Part shown: piece after piece, positions 16,752 through 23,924 of the stretch
Numbering within the stretch: position 1 is the stretch's first letter
Layout of the letters: each line of letters begins with the position of its first letter
Assembly: GCA_029781825.1 (NCBI GenBank)
Contig: JAKOVY010000152.1
Coordinates: forward strand, 1-37,225
Source of the DNA: Bacillota bacterium
GTDB lineage: Bacteria; Bacillota; Syntrophomonadia; Syntrophomonadales; DTU052
Reading direction: 5' to 3'
DNA: 37,225 bases
Translations under genes and position numbers: made by a program
The notes under the pieces: model-generated
What the model saw: the letters and a program-made list of their open reading frames with translations, nothing else
Databases searched by the model: none
What the model was told of the DNA's origin: nothing

Positions 16752-17768
16752 TCAATCAACCAGATGGTAAAAGGCGAACTTAACCAGTACTTTCAAAACA
16801 GCCGCAGCCGGAACCGCCAGCAGTATCCCCCATATACCGAACAGTTCACCACCGGCCAGGAGGGCAAAGATAACCACCAATGGATGAAGTCCCACCCGGT
16901 TCCCTACAATTCGCGGCGACAGCACATTGGCCTCCAACTGCTGAATCACCAGGATAGCCACGGCCAGGTATACCGCTTCCCTGGCTCCCTCTGTCAGTGC
17001 CAGAGCCACGGAAGGAACGGCTCCCAAGATCGGTCCCAGGTAAGGAAGCAGTTCGGCGATCCCATTGATGAAGCCGATAATAATCGCGTACTTAATTCCC
17101 AAGAGGGCTGCGGTTATTCCGGTTAAAACTCCGACCAAAACGCAGACCAACAGGTGCCCCTGGATAAAACCCGACAAGACTTCGTTGATATCCATCCCCA
17201 ACCTGATAAGCTGGTTTCTGCTGCTGACCGGGAAGAGTCCCAGAAAACCTTCCCTGATTCTTTCCCAGTCCCGGATAAAGTAATAGGCCAGTATAGGAGC
17301 AAAGACTATCGACAGCAGGCTGCCGGTCATTTTCAGAATGTCGTTGATGAATGTGGTCAAGGCCCGGTAAGCCTGGTTTTCCGCTCGGTGCAGGCTGTTT
17401 CTTATAACCTGGTCCACCTCGCCCCCTACCTCTAATCTTTCCAGGTATTCCACGGCCTGATGTGCGTCCTCCATGTATTTCGGTATGACCGCGGCCAGCT
17501 CCGCCACCTCCCTAATCAGCCGGGGCAGGGTATACCAGCCCAACAAACCGATCAGCCCTATCAGCAGCAGATAGAAAATCATAACTGCCCAGGAACGGCT
17601 CAAACCGCGGGACTGGGCAGCCCTTATCAGGGGATACAGGACATACGCCAGGGTAGCTCCCAAAAAAAACGGGAAAAGCACAGCACTAACCCTTACCAAA
17701 AAATAAATGGTGGCCACGGCCACCACCGTCAAGACGCCGATTTTAATGTAGTATTCTAATCTGGCCAT
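16752..17768 (-). CDS. AI-2E family transporter (PerM/YrrI-like)
   Basis: 338-aa integral membrane protein with about eight hydrophobic helices. It has the family's C-terminal signature: GFINGIAELLPYLGPILGAVPS, VIQQLEANVLSPRIVGNRVGLHPLVVIFALLAGGELFGIWGILLAVP. Family members have been proposed as AI-2 exporters, Na+/H+ antiporters or permeases, so no substrate is assigned. A homologue (yrrI) lies upstream of alaS in Bacillus, as here. The start overlaps the 62-aa upstream gene by 13 bp, implying translational coupling. Confidence 0.9.
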   Translation of the reverse strand: MARLEYYIKIGVLTVVAVATIYFLVRVSAVLFPFFLGATLAYVLYPLIRAAQSRGLSRSWAVMIFYLLLIGLIGLLGWYTLPRLIREVAELAAVIPKYMEDAHQAVEYLERLEVGGEVDQVIRNSLHRAENQAYRALTTFINDILKMTGSLLSIVFAPILAYYFIRDWERIREGFLGLFPVSSRNQLIRLGMDINEVLSGFIQGHLLVCVLVGVLTGITAALLGIKYAIIIGFINGIAELLPYLGPILGAVPSVALALTEGAREAVYLAVAILVIQQLEANVLSPRIVGNRVGLHPLVVIFALLAGGELFGIWGILLAVPAAAVLKVLVKFAFYHLVD

Positions 17769-17944
17769 GCTCCTGCTACCTTCTGTCCCATGTCTTCCGC
17801 CATGTGCTTGACCTCGGCAAAGCGGTTGGCGCCATGTTGCCCGCGATGTCTAAAGTATGAAACGATTGCCCAAGCCAAACCGATACCCAGAATTGCCATC
17901 AGACCACGACGAAATGCTGCTCTCCTCATCAATCTCACCACCAT
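17756..17944 (-). CDS. Small single-helix membrane protein
   Basis: 62-aa peptide with an arginine-rich start (MVVRLMRRAAFRRG), one hydrophobic helix at about 14-29 (LMAILGIGLAWAIVSYF), and a charged tail. Its ATG follows directly on the stop codon of the zinc-ribbon gene, and its end overlaps the AI-2E gene. No family is recognised. The tight coupling suggests an accessory to the transporter. Confidence 0.65.
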   Translation of the reverse strand: MVVRLMRRAAFRRGLMAILGIGLAWAIVSYFRHRGQHGANRFAEVKHMAEDMGQKVAGAWPD

Positions 17945-18118
17945 TCAGTTCATAATGTCATAGGAATCCTCAATGGAAACCAGGGTACCATCCTCAGCAA
18001 CCTCATACATGGTTATCCGGTCTTTCCTAACCGCAAATTCGATGTAACAGTTCCAGCAATAGAAATGATCACTGCCGACCCTGCCCACCTGTAACCCCTT
18101 ACACGCCGGACACCTCAA
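17945..18118 (-). CDS. 57-aa zinc-ribbon protein
   Basis: Short gene with a TTG start behind GAGGAGG (7-nt spacing); the TTG overlaps the TGA of the PRC-barrel gene as TTGA. The product begins MRCPACKGLQVGRVGSDHFYC and has two CxxC knuckles (CPAC, CWNC) 15 residues apart, a compact zinc ribbon. A beta-hairpin-like acidic tail follows (ITMYEVAEDGTLVSIEDS). Its stop codon abuts the next ATG. Function unknown; small zinc ribbons of this form often bind nucleic acid or act as chaperone-like adaptors. Confidence 0.75.
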   Translation of the reverse strand: MRCPACKGLQVGRVGSDHFYCWNCYIEFAVRKDRITMYEVAEDGTLVSIEDSYDIMN

Positions 18119-18597
18119 GTTTGATCCTCCTCGTTATTTAAGACCATGGCTCCCTGACCGATGTTGTCGACCCTCTCCAGGGGGATCTCGCTGCGACCAT
18201 CAATAAAATCCTTTATGAGTCCGGAGGATATTTCGATACCTTGTACCGCTTTACTTTCCGGCTCAACCACAAGGTCGCTCATCACTCCAAGTTCCCGCCC
18301 GTCGCGATCGATTACCAGGAGGCCTATCCGGTCTTTAATCCTGGTGGGATGCTCCCCGTTTTTGACCTGTTTTAAACCCCGGAGATCACTGACCAGGATG
18401 GCATCCTGCCCAATGGTCACGTGATCCATTAACAGGAGGCGTTTTCCGCCTCGTCCTCCAATGAGGAGGCCCTCCACCTGCAGCCGCGGGCTGATAATGA
18501 TGTCTATCACCCGGCCCAGTATGGTTCCCCGGTGCTCATCTATCACCGGCAGTCCGATAAGTCTCCTGCTCTTCATCCTACCCGGCATACTGGTCAT
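18115..18597 (-). CDS. PRC-barrel domain protein
   Basis: 160-aa protein with two consecutive PRC-barrel beta domains. The first is about residues 10-80 (LIGLPVIDEHRGTILGRVIDIIIS, VEGLLI). The second is about 85-155 (RIGLLVIDRDGRELGVMSDLVVEPESKAVQGIEIS, then PLERVDNIG). A relative, yrrD, lies in the same alaS neighbourhood in Bacillus. PRC barrels bind RNA or protein partners (RimM, reaction-centre H subunit); the specific role is unknown. It is the first gene of a four-gene coupled run ending in the AI-2E transporter. The ATG at 18597 follows AAGGT closely, so in-frame ATGs a few codons later are possible. Confidence 0.8.
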   Translation of the reverse strand: MTSMPGRMKSRRLIGLPVIDEHRGTILGRVIDIIISPRLQVEGLLIGGRGGKRLLLMDHVTIGQDAILVSDLRGLKQVKNGEHPTRIKDRIGLLVIDRDGRELGVMSDLVVEPESKAVQGIEISSGLIKDFIDGRSEIPLERVDNIGQGAMVLNNEEDQT

Positions 18598-18868
18598 ACC
18601 TTATCTTGTCTCAGGAATCCTCAATTAATGCATTCCATCGGGATGACAACAACCATCTCCTGTGTCATGCTATATTTGAGAATGTACCTTGGAAACTGTC
18701 CATCAGTGCGAACCGGGTGGAGCCTATCCCATAATAAACGGCAGCTTGTGAGGGAAGAATTTATCAGCCGGCTTTGAAATGCGGGTGTATCAGCATCATG
18801 ATGACAGGCTGCAAATCCAGTTCCAACAATCTGCTTCCCCGTCATGCACGTCGGAGGTGAATCGGGAC

Positions 18869-20206
18869 ATGAATCTGTTTGAAAATGATTTTCGCCAGGA
18901 TGTTAACGGGCCTCTGGCCTACCGCATGCGTCCGGTCGATCTCAAGGATTATGTGGGTCAGGAACACCTGGTGGGAGAGCACGGTCCGCTGCGCAGGATG
19001 ATAGAGGAGGATCGCCTCCATTCCTTCATCCTTTATGGACCGCCGGGTTCCGGCAAGACCACCCTGGCTCTGCTGCTGGCGCAAAAGACCAAGGCCCATT
19101 TCGAATACCTGAAAGCAGTAACCAGCGGGGTCACCGAACTGCGCAACATAGCCCGGGATGCGCAGCAGAGGTGGGAATATTACCGTCAGAAGACCATAGT
19201 TTTCGTGGATGAGGTTCACCGCTTCAACAAATCACAGCAGGATGTCCTGCTTCCCTTTGTGGAAAGCGGTGTCTTTATCCTGGTGGGTGCAACCACGGAA
19301 AACCCGCTGTATGAGCTTAACTCCGCCCTGCTTTCGCGGATGAAAATATATGTCCTTAATCCCTTAACACCCAATGAGATCGAAGAACTGATAAGAAGGG
19401 CTTTAAACGACCCGGTGCGGGGTCTGGGAAAACTGGATATCACCTTGAGCGAGGAGGCCCTGCAGGAGATAATCGCCCGTTCCAAGGGCGATGCCCGGGT
19501 GGCCCTGAACATACTGGAGACTGCCTGCCAGGCCCGCACGGGCGAATCGGGGAAGCTGACCATCGAAGCCCGGGACATTCAGGAAACTGCAGGACATTTC
19601 TATATCAATTACGACAAAAAGGCGGATCACCATTACGATACCATTTCGGCGTTCATCAAGAGCATCCGCGGCAGTGACCCGGATGCGGCGCTTTTCTGGC
19701 TGGCGGTCATGATCCACGGCGGGGAAGACCCGCTGTTCATCGCCCGCCGCCTGGTGATACATGCGGCGGAAGACATCGGGATGGCCGATCCCCAGGCCCT
19801 GTTGGTTGCAGTATCCGCCTTTCACGCAACCGAGGTCATCGGGCTGCCGGAAGCGCGGATACCCCTGGCTGAAGCCACCATCTACCTGGCCTGCGCACCA
19901 AAAAGCAACAGCAGCAAAGTTGCAATTGACCGGGCACTGGATTATGTTCGCCAACTGCCGTCGCTACAGGTTCCGGCGCACATTGCCGACAATTCCCATT
20001 CCCGTTCCCATCTCCTCGGGAAGGGCAAGGACTACCTCTATCCCCATTCTTTCGGGGGGTATGTGAAACAGGACTACATGCCCCCGGACCTGGAACGGCC
20101 GGTATTCTATCAGCCAACAAATAACGGACATGAATCGCGGGTGCGGGAATTCCTGGATTGGTTGAAACAGAAGTACCAAGAAAAAGACCGGGGACAAAAA
20201 GAATGA
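18869..20206 (+). CDS. rarA: Replication-associated recombination ATPase RarA (MgsA)
   Basis: 445-aa AAA+ clamp-loader-like ATPase that acts at stalled replication forks. Walker A is GPPGSGKT (57-64) and Walker B is VFVDEVHRFN (111-120). Sensor-1 region GATTENP follows, and then a C-terminal tetramerisation part with DDKAD-like YDKKADHHYDTISAFIKSIRGSDPDAALFWLA. The N-terminus LAYRMRPVDLKDYVGQEHL is diagnostic. The ATG at 18869 is preceded by GGAGG with 10-nt spacing. The open frame extends to 18779, but that part has no conserved sequence. Length and motifs are normal. Confidence 0.95.
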   Translation: MNLFENDFRQDVNGPLAYRMRPVDLKDYVGQEHLVGEHGPLRRMIEEDRLHSFILYGPPGSGKTTLALLLAQKTKAHFEYLKAVTSGVTELRNIARDAQQRWEYYRQKTIVFVDEVHRFNKSQQDVLLPFVESGVFILVGATTENPLYELNSALLSRMKIYVLNPLTPNEIEELIRRALNDPVRGLGKLDITLSEEALQEIIARSKGDARVALNILETACQARTGESGKLTIEARDIQETAGHFYINYDKKADHHYDTISAFIKSIRGSDPDAALFWLAVMIHGGEDPLFIARRLVIHAAEDIGMADPQALLVAVSAFHATEVIGLPEARIPLAEATIYLACAPKSNSSKVAIDRALDYVRQLPSLQVPAHIADNSHSRSHLLGKGKDYLYPHSFGGYVKQDYMPPDLERPVFYQPTNNGHESRVREFLDWLKQKYQEKDRGQKE

Positions 20207-20342
20207 CAGCCGCGACCGGGGAAGTGCTCTGTCGTCAAATGGCAATGGCTGGTTCGCAGCCTGTACGGTACGGATTCCCGGGCCCGGTGCCCTCTCGTTT
20301 AATGGCCAATAACTATCCTTATTGGGTTGGCGCGCGTCGCTG

Positions 20343-20663
20343 TCAGATGTTTTCTTCGATAAACTGCACCAGATGCTGTTTGCCGCGGAAGCCGACGCTG
20401 CGCTGGACTTCCTGCCCGTTTTTGAAAATCGCCAGCGTTGGGATGCTCATTACTCGATAACGGCTGGCCAGTTCTCGGTTTTCATCCACATTCAATTTGC
20501 CCACTTTAATGCGGCCGGCATAATCCTGAGCCAGCTCCTCGACCACCGGGGCGACCATCTTACAGGGACCGCACCACGCAGCCCAGAAGTCAACCAGAAC
20601 CGGTTTTTCCGACTTTAAAACCTCCGCTTCAAAGTTATTAGAATCAAATGTTAATACCGACAT
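20343..20663 (-). CDS. trxA: Thioredoxin
   Basis: 106-aa thioredoxin with the redox-active WCGPC motif (Cys31, Cys34), the conserved [10 protein letters not shown] context, VDFWA start of the fold, and the cis-proline loop [11 protein letters not shown]. It reduces protein disulfides using thioredoxin reductase (not in this window). It is convergent with rarA. No clear intrinsic terminator was found in 20207-20342; only a weak CCAATAA/TTATTGG hairpin near 20308 lacks a U-tract. Confidence 0.96.
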   Translation of the reverse strand: MSVLTFDSNNFEAEVLKSEKPVLVDFWAAWCGPCKMVAPVVEELAQDYAGRIKVGKLNVDENRELASRYRVMSIPTLAIFKNGQEVQRSVGFRGKQHLVQFIEENI

Positions 20664-21000
20664 CGTTATCCACCCGGCTTCCCCTGATCATACATTCGTA
20701 TCAATCAGCATCTACCGACATTTGGAAACTGGCAGCTCGTTTGCTCATCCGTGCTCGCAGCCGTTTATTCCCAATCATCGCCTGCCAAGCAGGCTCCGGT
20801 CGTTGTGCTTTGGCCGGAACACTTCCCGGGAAAGCTTTTTCCCGAAACCATGTATAAGCTGCCGGAAAAGCCGGGCTTAACACCTGCCTTTCGCCATAAT
20901 TGTAGTCTGCTCCTATTGATCAGTCTTGCGCACCCTGGCATTCGATATGCACGTGCAAGAGATATCGCCGGCGGTTTAGTCCCGCAGCATTAGAATCCTT
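20664..21000. other. Intergenic stretch, no supported gene
   Basis: Open frames here lack good SD sequences, have atypical composition and are not recognisable. I see no terminator, repeat or RNA gene that I can defend. Promoters for trxA presumably lie in the first 100 bp, but no convincing -35/-10 pair was found. Confidence 0.4.
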
Positions 21001-21105
21001 TTATTTCCACAAATAGGCTGCCGCAATCGCAACCGCCACGGCTATTGCGACCCATAACGCAGTGCGAACCAGCTCTTTTTTTACCAATTGCACCAATTCG
21101 GACAC
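21001..21105 (-). CDS. 34-aa small membrane peptide
   Basis: GTG start behind an AGAGGGGG SD (about 10-nt spacing). The peptide is MSELVQLVKKELVRT followed by a hydrophobic Ala/Val-rich helix and ends LWK. It has one transmembrane or amphipathic helix with a charged N-terminal segment. It diverges from the ybaB-like gene. Function unknown. Confidence 0.5.
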   Translation of the reverse strand: MSELVQLVKKELVRTALWVAIAVAVAIAAAYLWK

Positions 21106-21157
21106 CGTTTAAGCACCCCCTCTAATAAAACAATAAACAAAATGAACACTTTTTGAA

Positions 21158-21163
21158 TATAAT
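21158..21163 (+). promoter_or_regulatory. Possible -10 element (TATAAT) for the ybaB-like gene
   Basis: Perfect TATAAT 34 bp before the TTG start. The -35 region upstream is A-rich and does not match TTGACA well, so only the -10 is clear. Confidence 0.35.
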
Positions 21164-21197
21164 GTTACAACTTAGTTCCCCCAAAGGAGGTGGCAAG

Positions 21198-21488
21198 TTG
21201 AACAAGGAGGACCTTCTAAAAATGATCCCCGATGCTGAGCGCATCAAGGATTCCCTGGAAAAGAATCTGAAAAAGAACAAGCTCACCGTCACTTCAAAAA
21301 ACGGTATGGTTACTGCGGTAATCAACTATCAACAGGAGATCACCGATCTGGTTATAGACAACCGTCTGCTTGATCCCACCAAAGCCGGGGCACTGAAAGC
21401 CAGTCTAGTCGAAGTCCTCAATCAAGCCATCAAGAGTTCTCGCAACAAGATGTTGGAGGAAACCGCACGGGCCATCAAGCTCATCTAA
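21198..21488 (+). CDS. YbaB/EbfC-family nucleoid-associated-like protein
   Basis: 96-aa protein resembling YbaB/EbfC DNA-binding proteins: helical N-terminus (NKEDLLKMIPDAERIKDSLEKNLKK), beta region (LTVTSKNGMVTAVINYQQEITDLVID), then a helical C-terminus (LKASLVEVLNQAIKSSRNKMLEETARAI). It is divergent from housekeeping ybaB and is not beside dnaX or recR, so it is likely a paralogue. The TTG at 21198 is chosen because AAAGGAGG lies 7 nt upstream; an upstream ATG (21153) lies before the SD. It is followed 24 bp later by an unknown 125-aa gene, probably co-transcribed. Confidence 0.72.
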   Translation: MNKEDLLKMIPDAERIKDSLEKNLKKNKLTVTSKNGMVTAVINYQQEITDLVIDNRLLDPTKAGALKASLVEVLNQAIKSSRNKMLEETARAIKLI

Positions 21489-21512
21489 TCAACCCGGAAA
21501 GGAGGATCAAAA

Positions 21513-21890
21513 ATGGAACAGAGTCCAACCCTGCAAAAACTGCTTTTAAACATTATATACGAAGTGACTGCTCCCAACAAAACAGATAAACTGGATGCCT
21601 ATCAGATGATAGGACTCCTGGCGTTGACCAACCTGTTAGGGATTATCAACATGCTCAACCAGCATTCTCACCGCCGTGAGCATCTGCCATTTGGAGCCAA
21701 TTCATCCAGTCCCGAGGGCGATCTGCTGAACAGCCTGGTGGGAGCCCTGGCAAACAAGAAGGGCGGCAACATGCCGGACATTAATCCCCAAACCCTCATG
21801 ACTATTCTGGGTCTGCTGTCCACGCTGGGGAGCAAAAGCAGAAGCGAAACCGGCGATTCTCAGGAATCCGTTCGTGAGAGCAGTATGTAG
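21513..21890 (+). CDS. Hypothetical protein paired with the YbaB-like gene
   Basis: 125-aa protein not recognised. The N-terminal half is hydrophobic and helical (QMIGLLALTNLLGIINMLNQHS at about 30-51, possibly membrane-associated). A polar Ser/Gly-rich segment follows, then a short INPQTLMTILGLLSTLG helix near residues 92-108. Strong AAGGAGG SD. Its position immediately after the YbaB-like gene suggests the two products act together. Confidence 0.7.
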   Translation: MEQSPTLQKLLLNIIYEVTAPNKTDKLDAYQMIGLLALTNLLGIINMLNQHSHRREHLPFGANSSSPEGDLLNSLVGALANKKGGNMPDINPQTLMTILGLLSTLGSKSRSETGDSQESVRESSM

Positions 21891-22250
21891 CCGGGATTTT
21901 TGCTGACTATGACAGGTTTTTGACTTTTTTCCTTCCCGGAGCGAATAGTCACCCAACCGCACCTGCTTAGCCGTGGGACAACAACCAGCCAGACCGCAAG
22001 CCTGCTTTCCCGAAAAAGCATCCGTTAAACGCAGAACCGGTTACTAATGTGTCGTTATCAATAACATTATTAGTAACCATCTTACTTTTTCTCTCATAAC
22101 ATATACCAGATAACAGCTACAGTCGAATCCTGGCAATTACTATGCAGTGTTTCAAGCCACCATTCCAGGGGAGGTCAGACTGCGGGGGGTCGATAGAGCA
22201 AGCAGCTACAACTGTTGACTCCTTCACTAAAGTTAAGGAGGGAAGGTATC
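21891..22250. other. Non-coding stretch between the 125-aa gene and the small hydrophobic peptide
   Basis: No supported gene. It contains the hairpin at 22039-22078, T-runs at 21896-21930 without a clear stem, and the SD for the peptide at 22251. Confidence 0.45.
22039..22078. repeat. Imperfect palindrome, 10-bp arms
   Basis: GGTTACTAAT (22039-22048) and ATTAGTAACC (22069-22078) are exact reverse complements, with an inner GTTAT/ATAAC pair. A pyrimidine-rich, T-containing stretch follows. It could be a weak terminator for the upstream pair or an operator. Confidence 0.55.
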
Positions 22251-22343
22251 TTGCGGAAGTTTTTTATGGGTAATAATTTGCTTTGGCTGATCTTGATTGT
22301 ATTGATCCTGCTAATCCTCTTTGATGAGCCTTGTGGAGTTTAA
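22251..22343 (+). CDS. 30-aa hydrophobic peptide
   Basis: TTG start behind AAGGAGGGAAGG. The product starts MRKFFMGNNLLW, continues with a run of Leu/Ile/Val, and ends FDEPCGV. Similar tiny peptides (short polar start, one Leu/Ile helix, terminal Cys-Gly) occur in spore-formers and are sometimes annotated as spore coat or sporulation peptides, so that is a suggestion only. Its own terminator follows 10 bp later, which supports a real transcription unit. Confidence 0.6.
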   Translation: MRKFFMGNNLLWLILIVLILLILFDEPCGV

Positions 22344-22352
22344 ACTATGTGG

Positions 22353-22378
22353 AAAGCCGCATGTAATGCGGCTTTTTA
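22353..22378 (+). terminator. Terminator after the 30-aa peptide gene
   Basis: AAAGCCGCAT (22353-22362) and ATGCGGCTTT (22366-22375) form a 10-bp stem with a 3-nt loop, followed by a T-tail. Confidence 0.9.
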
Positions 22379-22505
22379 CCGTTTTGTTAGGGGTCAGGCC
22401 TTTAAGCACCACCGTTTTATGATTTATTAAACCTGGTTTTCCACTGGTCGGCAGGCTGCGGGTGCCTGGCTCCTTTCATGTTGGAGAACTAAGAAGGAGA
22501 GAGAC

Positions 22506-23402
22506 ATGAGCTATCGTCAGCGTCAACTGGGTGTTATCCCCAGCCCTCAGGATTACCGGGACTACAAGCTTAGCCGGGTTACGGCTGTCAAGCGGGCGTT
22601 TCCCGAAGAATACACTTTCCCGTATCTGGTGCCGACACCTTATGATCAGGGAGATGTGGCAGCCTGCGTAGCCTATACACTGAAAGCAATTAAGGAAATG
22701 CAGGAGTACAAGGAGCGGAAGAAGTTTACGAGGTTTTCCGCCGCTTATATTTACGGCGCCCGGGAGCCCGAAGATTTTAAAGGAGAGGGTATGATTCCCC
22801 GGGAGGCCTTAAACTGCCTCCTCAAACGTGGAGATTGCCGGGAAGAAATCTTCCCGGGCATTTACCCTTATGCCGTATGTGCGGGCAAGATCACCCCGGA
22901 GATGCATAAGGACGCACTCCCGCAGAGGATAAAGACCTATACTGCTATATACACGGTTGAAGAAGCCAAGACTGCTATTACCGAGCTTGGCCCTATATGC
23001 ATCGGTTTCCCGGTTTACGAAAGCTTCTACCGGGGCGGAAATCTTCCTTTGCCCGATAAGGCCTCTGAAAAGTTCTACGGTTTTCACATGGTGGCCGTTG
23101 TTGGCTGGACCAAGGATAATCGCTGGCTCGCCCTCAACTCCTGGGGCGCAGATTGGGGAGCGTTAAAAGGCTACTGCACCATACCATTTAATTATCCAAT
23201 TAACGAGATGTGGGCGATAACTGATATGACTGTGCATTCACAACCTGACTACGAGGTAAACCTAACCCGCCGCGGTCGTTATTGGACGGTATCCTTCAAC
23301 TCCTATTTCCGCAGTTCAACCGACGCCGTGGAAAAACTCCTGAAACCTCTGGAAGAAGACCTGAGCCTCTCAGGCCGCTCCCTTAAGATCAAAATGTCCT
23401 AA
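22506..23402 (+). CDS. Papain-family (C1) cysteine protease without signal peptide
   Basis: 298-aa protein with the papain triad and oxyanion Gln in order: Gln48 and Cys54 in YDQGDVAACVAYTL, His194 in GFHMVAVVGW, Asn211 in LALNSWGADWG. No signal peptide or pro-domain is seen. The N-terminal MSYRQRQLGVIPSPQDYRDY resembles the start of bacterial C1 proteins of the DxPS/PDYRD type. The last 60 residues (NLTRRGRYWTVSFNSYFRSSTD onward) form an extra domain of unknown type. AAGGAGAG SD. The substrate and compartment are unknown; no inhibitor gene is adjacent. Confidence 0.87.
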   Translation: MSYRQRQLGVIPSPQDYRDYKLSRVTAVKRAFPEEYTFPYLVPTPYDQGDVAACVAYTLKAIKEMQEYKERKKFTRFSAAYIYGAREPEDFKGEGMIPREALNCLLKRGDCREEIFPGIYPYAVCAGKITPEMHKDALPQRIKTYTAIYTVEEAKTAITELGPICIGFPVYESFYRGGNLPLPDKASEKFYGFHMVAVVGWTKDNRWLALNSWGADWGALKGYCTIPFNYPINEMWAITDMTVHSQPDYEVNLTRRGRYWTVSFNSYFRSSTDAVEKLLKPLEEDLSLSGRSLKIKMS

Positions 23403-23482
23403 GCGTTCGCGGGTTCGGGGGACATCAGACCATGTAAATCTTCGGCACGTTAGCATAAGGATATTGTAATGTGGAAATCCAT

Positions 23483-23698
23483 ATATTCGCCGTCTTGCGA
23501 GCGAGCGACTTTGTGACGAGCCGTTACATCCCCCAATGAAGTTTTTCTGAGTCCAGGGCGGGACTATTTCGCCACGGATGGCGAAATACCGACATCCGCC
23601 GCATGGATGCCGCGTATGTCGGCTGTCCCGCCCAAAGAAAAACGAGTTGCGGGGATGTAGGCGAGGAACTCAGGAGCGAGCCGCAAGATGGCGAATAT
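23483..23698 (+). repeat. 216-nt imperfect palindrome folding into a stacked stem with terminal three-way junction
   Basis: There are five nested or adjacent helices. P1: 23483-23499 with 23682-23698, 17 bp including one G-T pair. P2: 23525-23533 with 23651-23659, 9 bp. P3: 23541-23548 with 23636-23643, 8 bp. P4: 23556-23564 with 23625-23633, 9 bp. P4 encloses hairpin A (23565-23574 with 23579-23588, 10 bp, CGGA loop) and hairpin B (23589-23595 with 23616-23622, 7 bp plus inner pairing). Only two bases (23623-23624) are unpaired at the junction. The single non-Watson-Crick pair in P1 is G-U on plus-strand RNA but A-C on the opposite strand, favouring plus as the folded strand. It lies between two convergent genes; no protein is encoded. 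Confidence 0.85.
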
Positions 23699-23852
23699 GT
23701 TAGCACGTATAATACGCAAAATGCCGCTCAGTCGCAAAAAAGGCAAATATGCTTGGCACGTATAATACGCAAAACGTCGCTCACTCACAAGATGGCCAAT
23801 CGGCTTGGCACGTACAATACGTAAAATGCCGCTTTTTCAAGACGGCGAATCC
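23685..23852 (+). repeat. Tandem repeat, about 3.3 copies of a 52-bp unit
   Basis: Units begin at 23685, 23737, 23789 and (partial) 23839, giving periods of 52, 52 and 50 bp. Shared elements are AAGATGGCNAAT, TTGGCACGTATAATACG and CAAAATGCCGCTC. The first unit overlaps the 3' arm of helix P1 of the palindrome, so the repeat and the palindrome share sequence. No CRISPR-like conserved-repeat/variable-spacer pattern is present. Confidence 0.85.
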
Positions 23853-23924
23853 ATAAGGATGCATTATCCGAGTACTTATGCACTCCTGGTATTCACCAGG
23901 TCCGGTGCTGCCGACGCCTGTGTC

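Larger units (their letters stand above)
23454..23860. repeat. 9-bp direct repeat bracketing the palindrome and tandem repeats
   Basis: CATAAGGAT occurs at 23454-23462 and again at 23852-23860, immediately outside the structured block. It could be a target-site duplication of a small non-autonomous element. Coincidence is possible because related sequences recur within the block. Confidence 0.4.

Noticed and set aside
18621-18845. 74-codon minus-strand open frame upstream of the PRC-barrel gene
   Set aside because: Spans the rarA/PRC-barrel divergent gap, no SD, no family.
20701-20993. Open frames on both strands between trxA and the 34-aa peptide
   Set aside because: No SD, odd composition and mutual overlap.
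23685-23852. CRISPR array
   Set aside because: Repeats are contiguous, about 52 bp, degrade gradually and lack unique spacers; no cas gene nearby.
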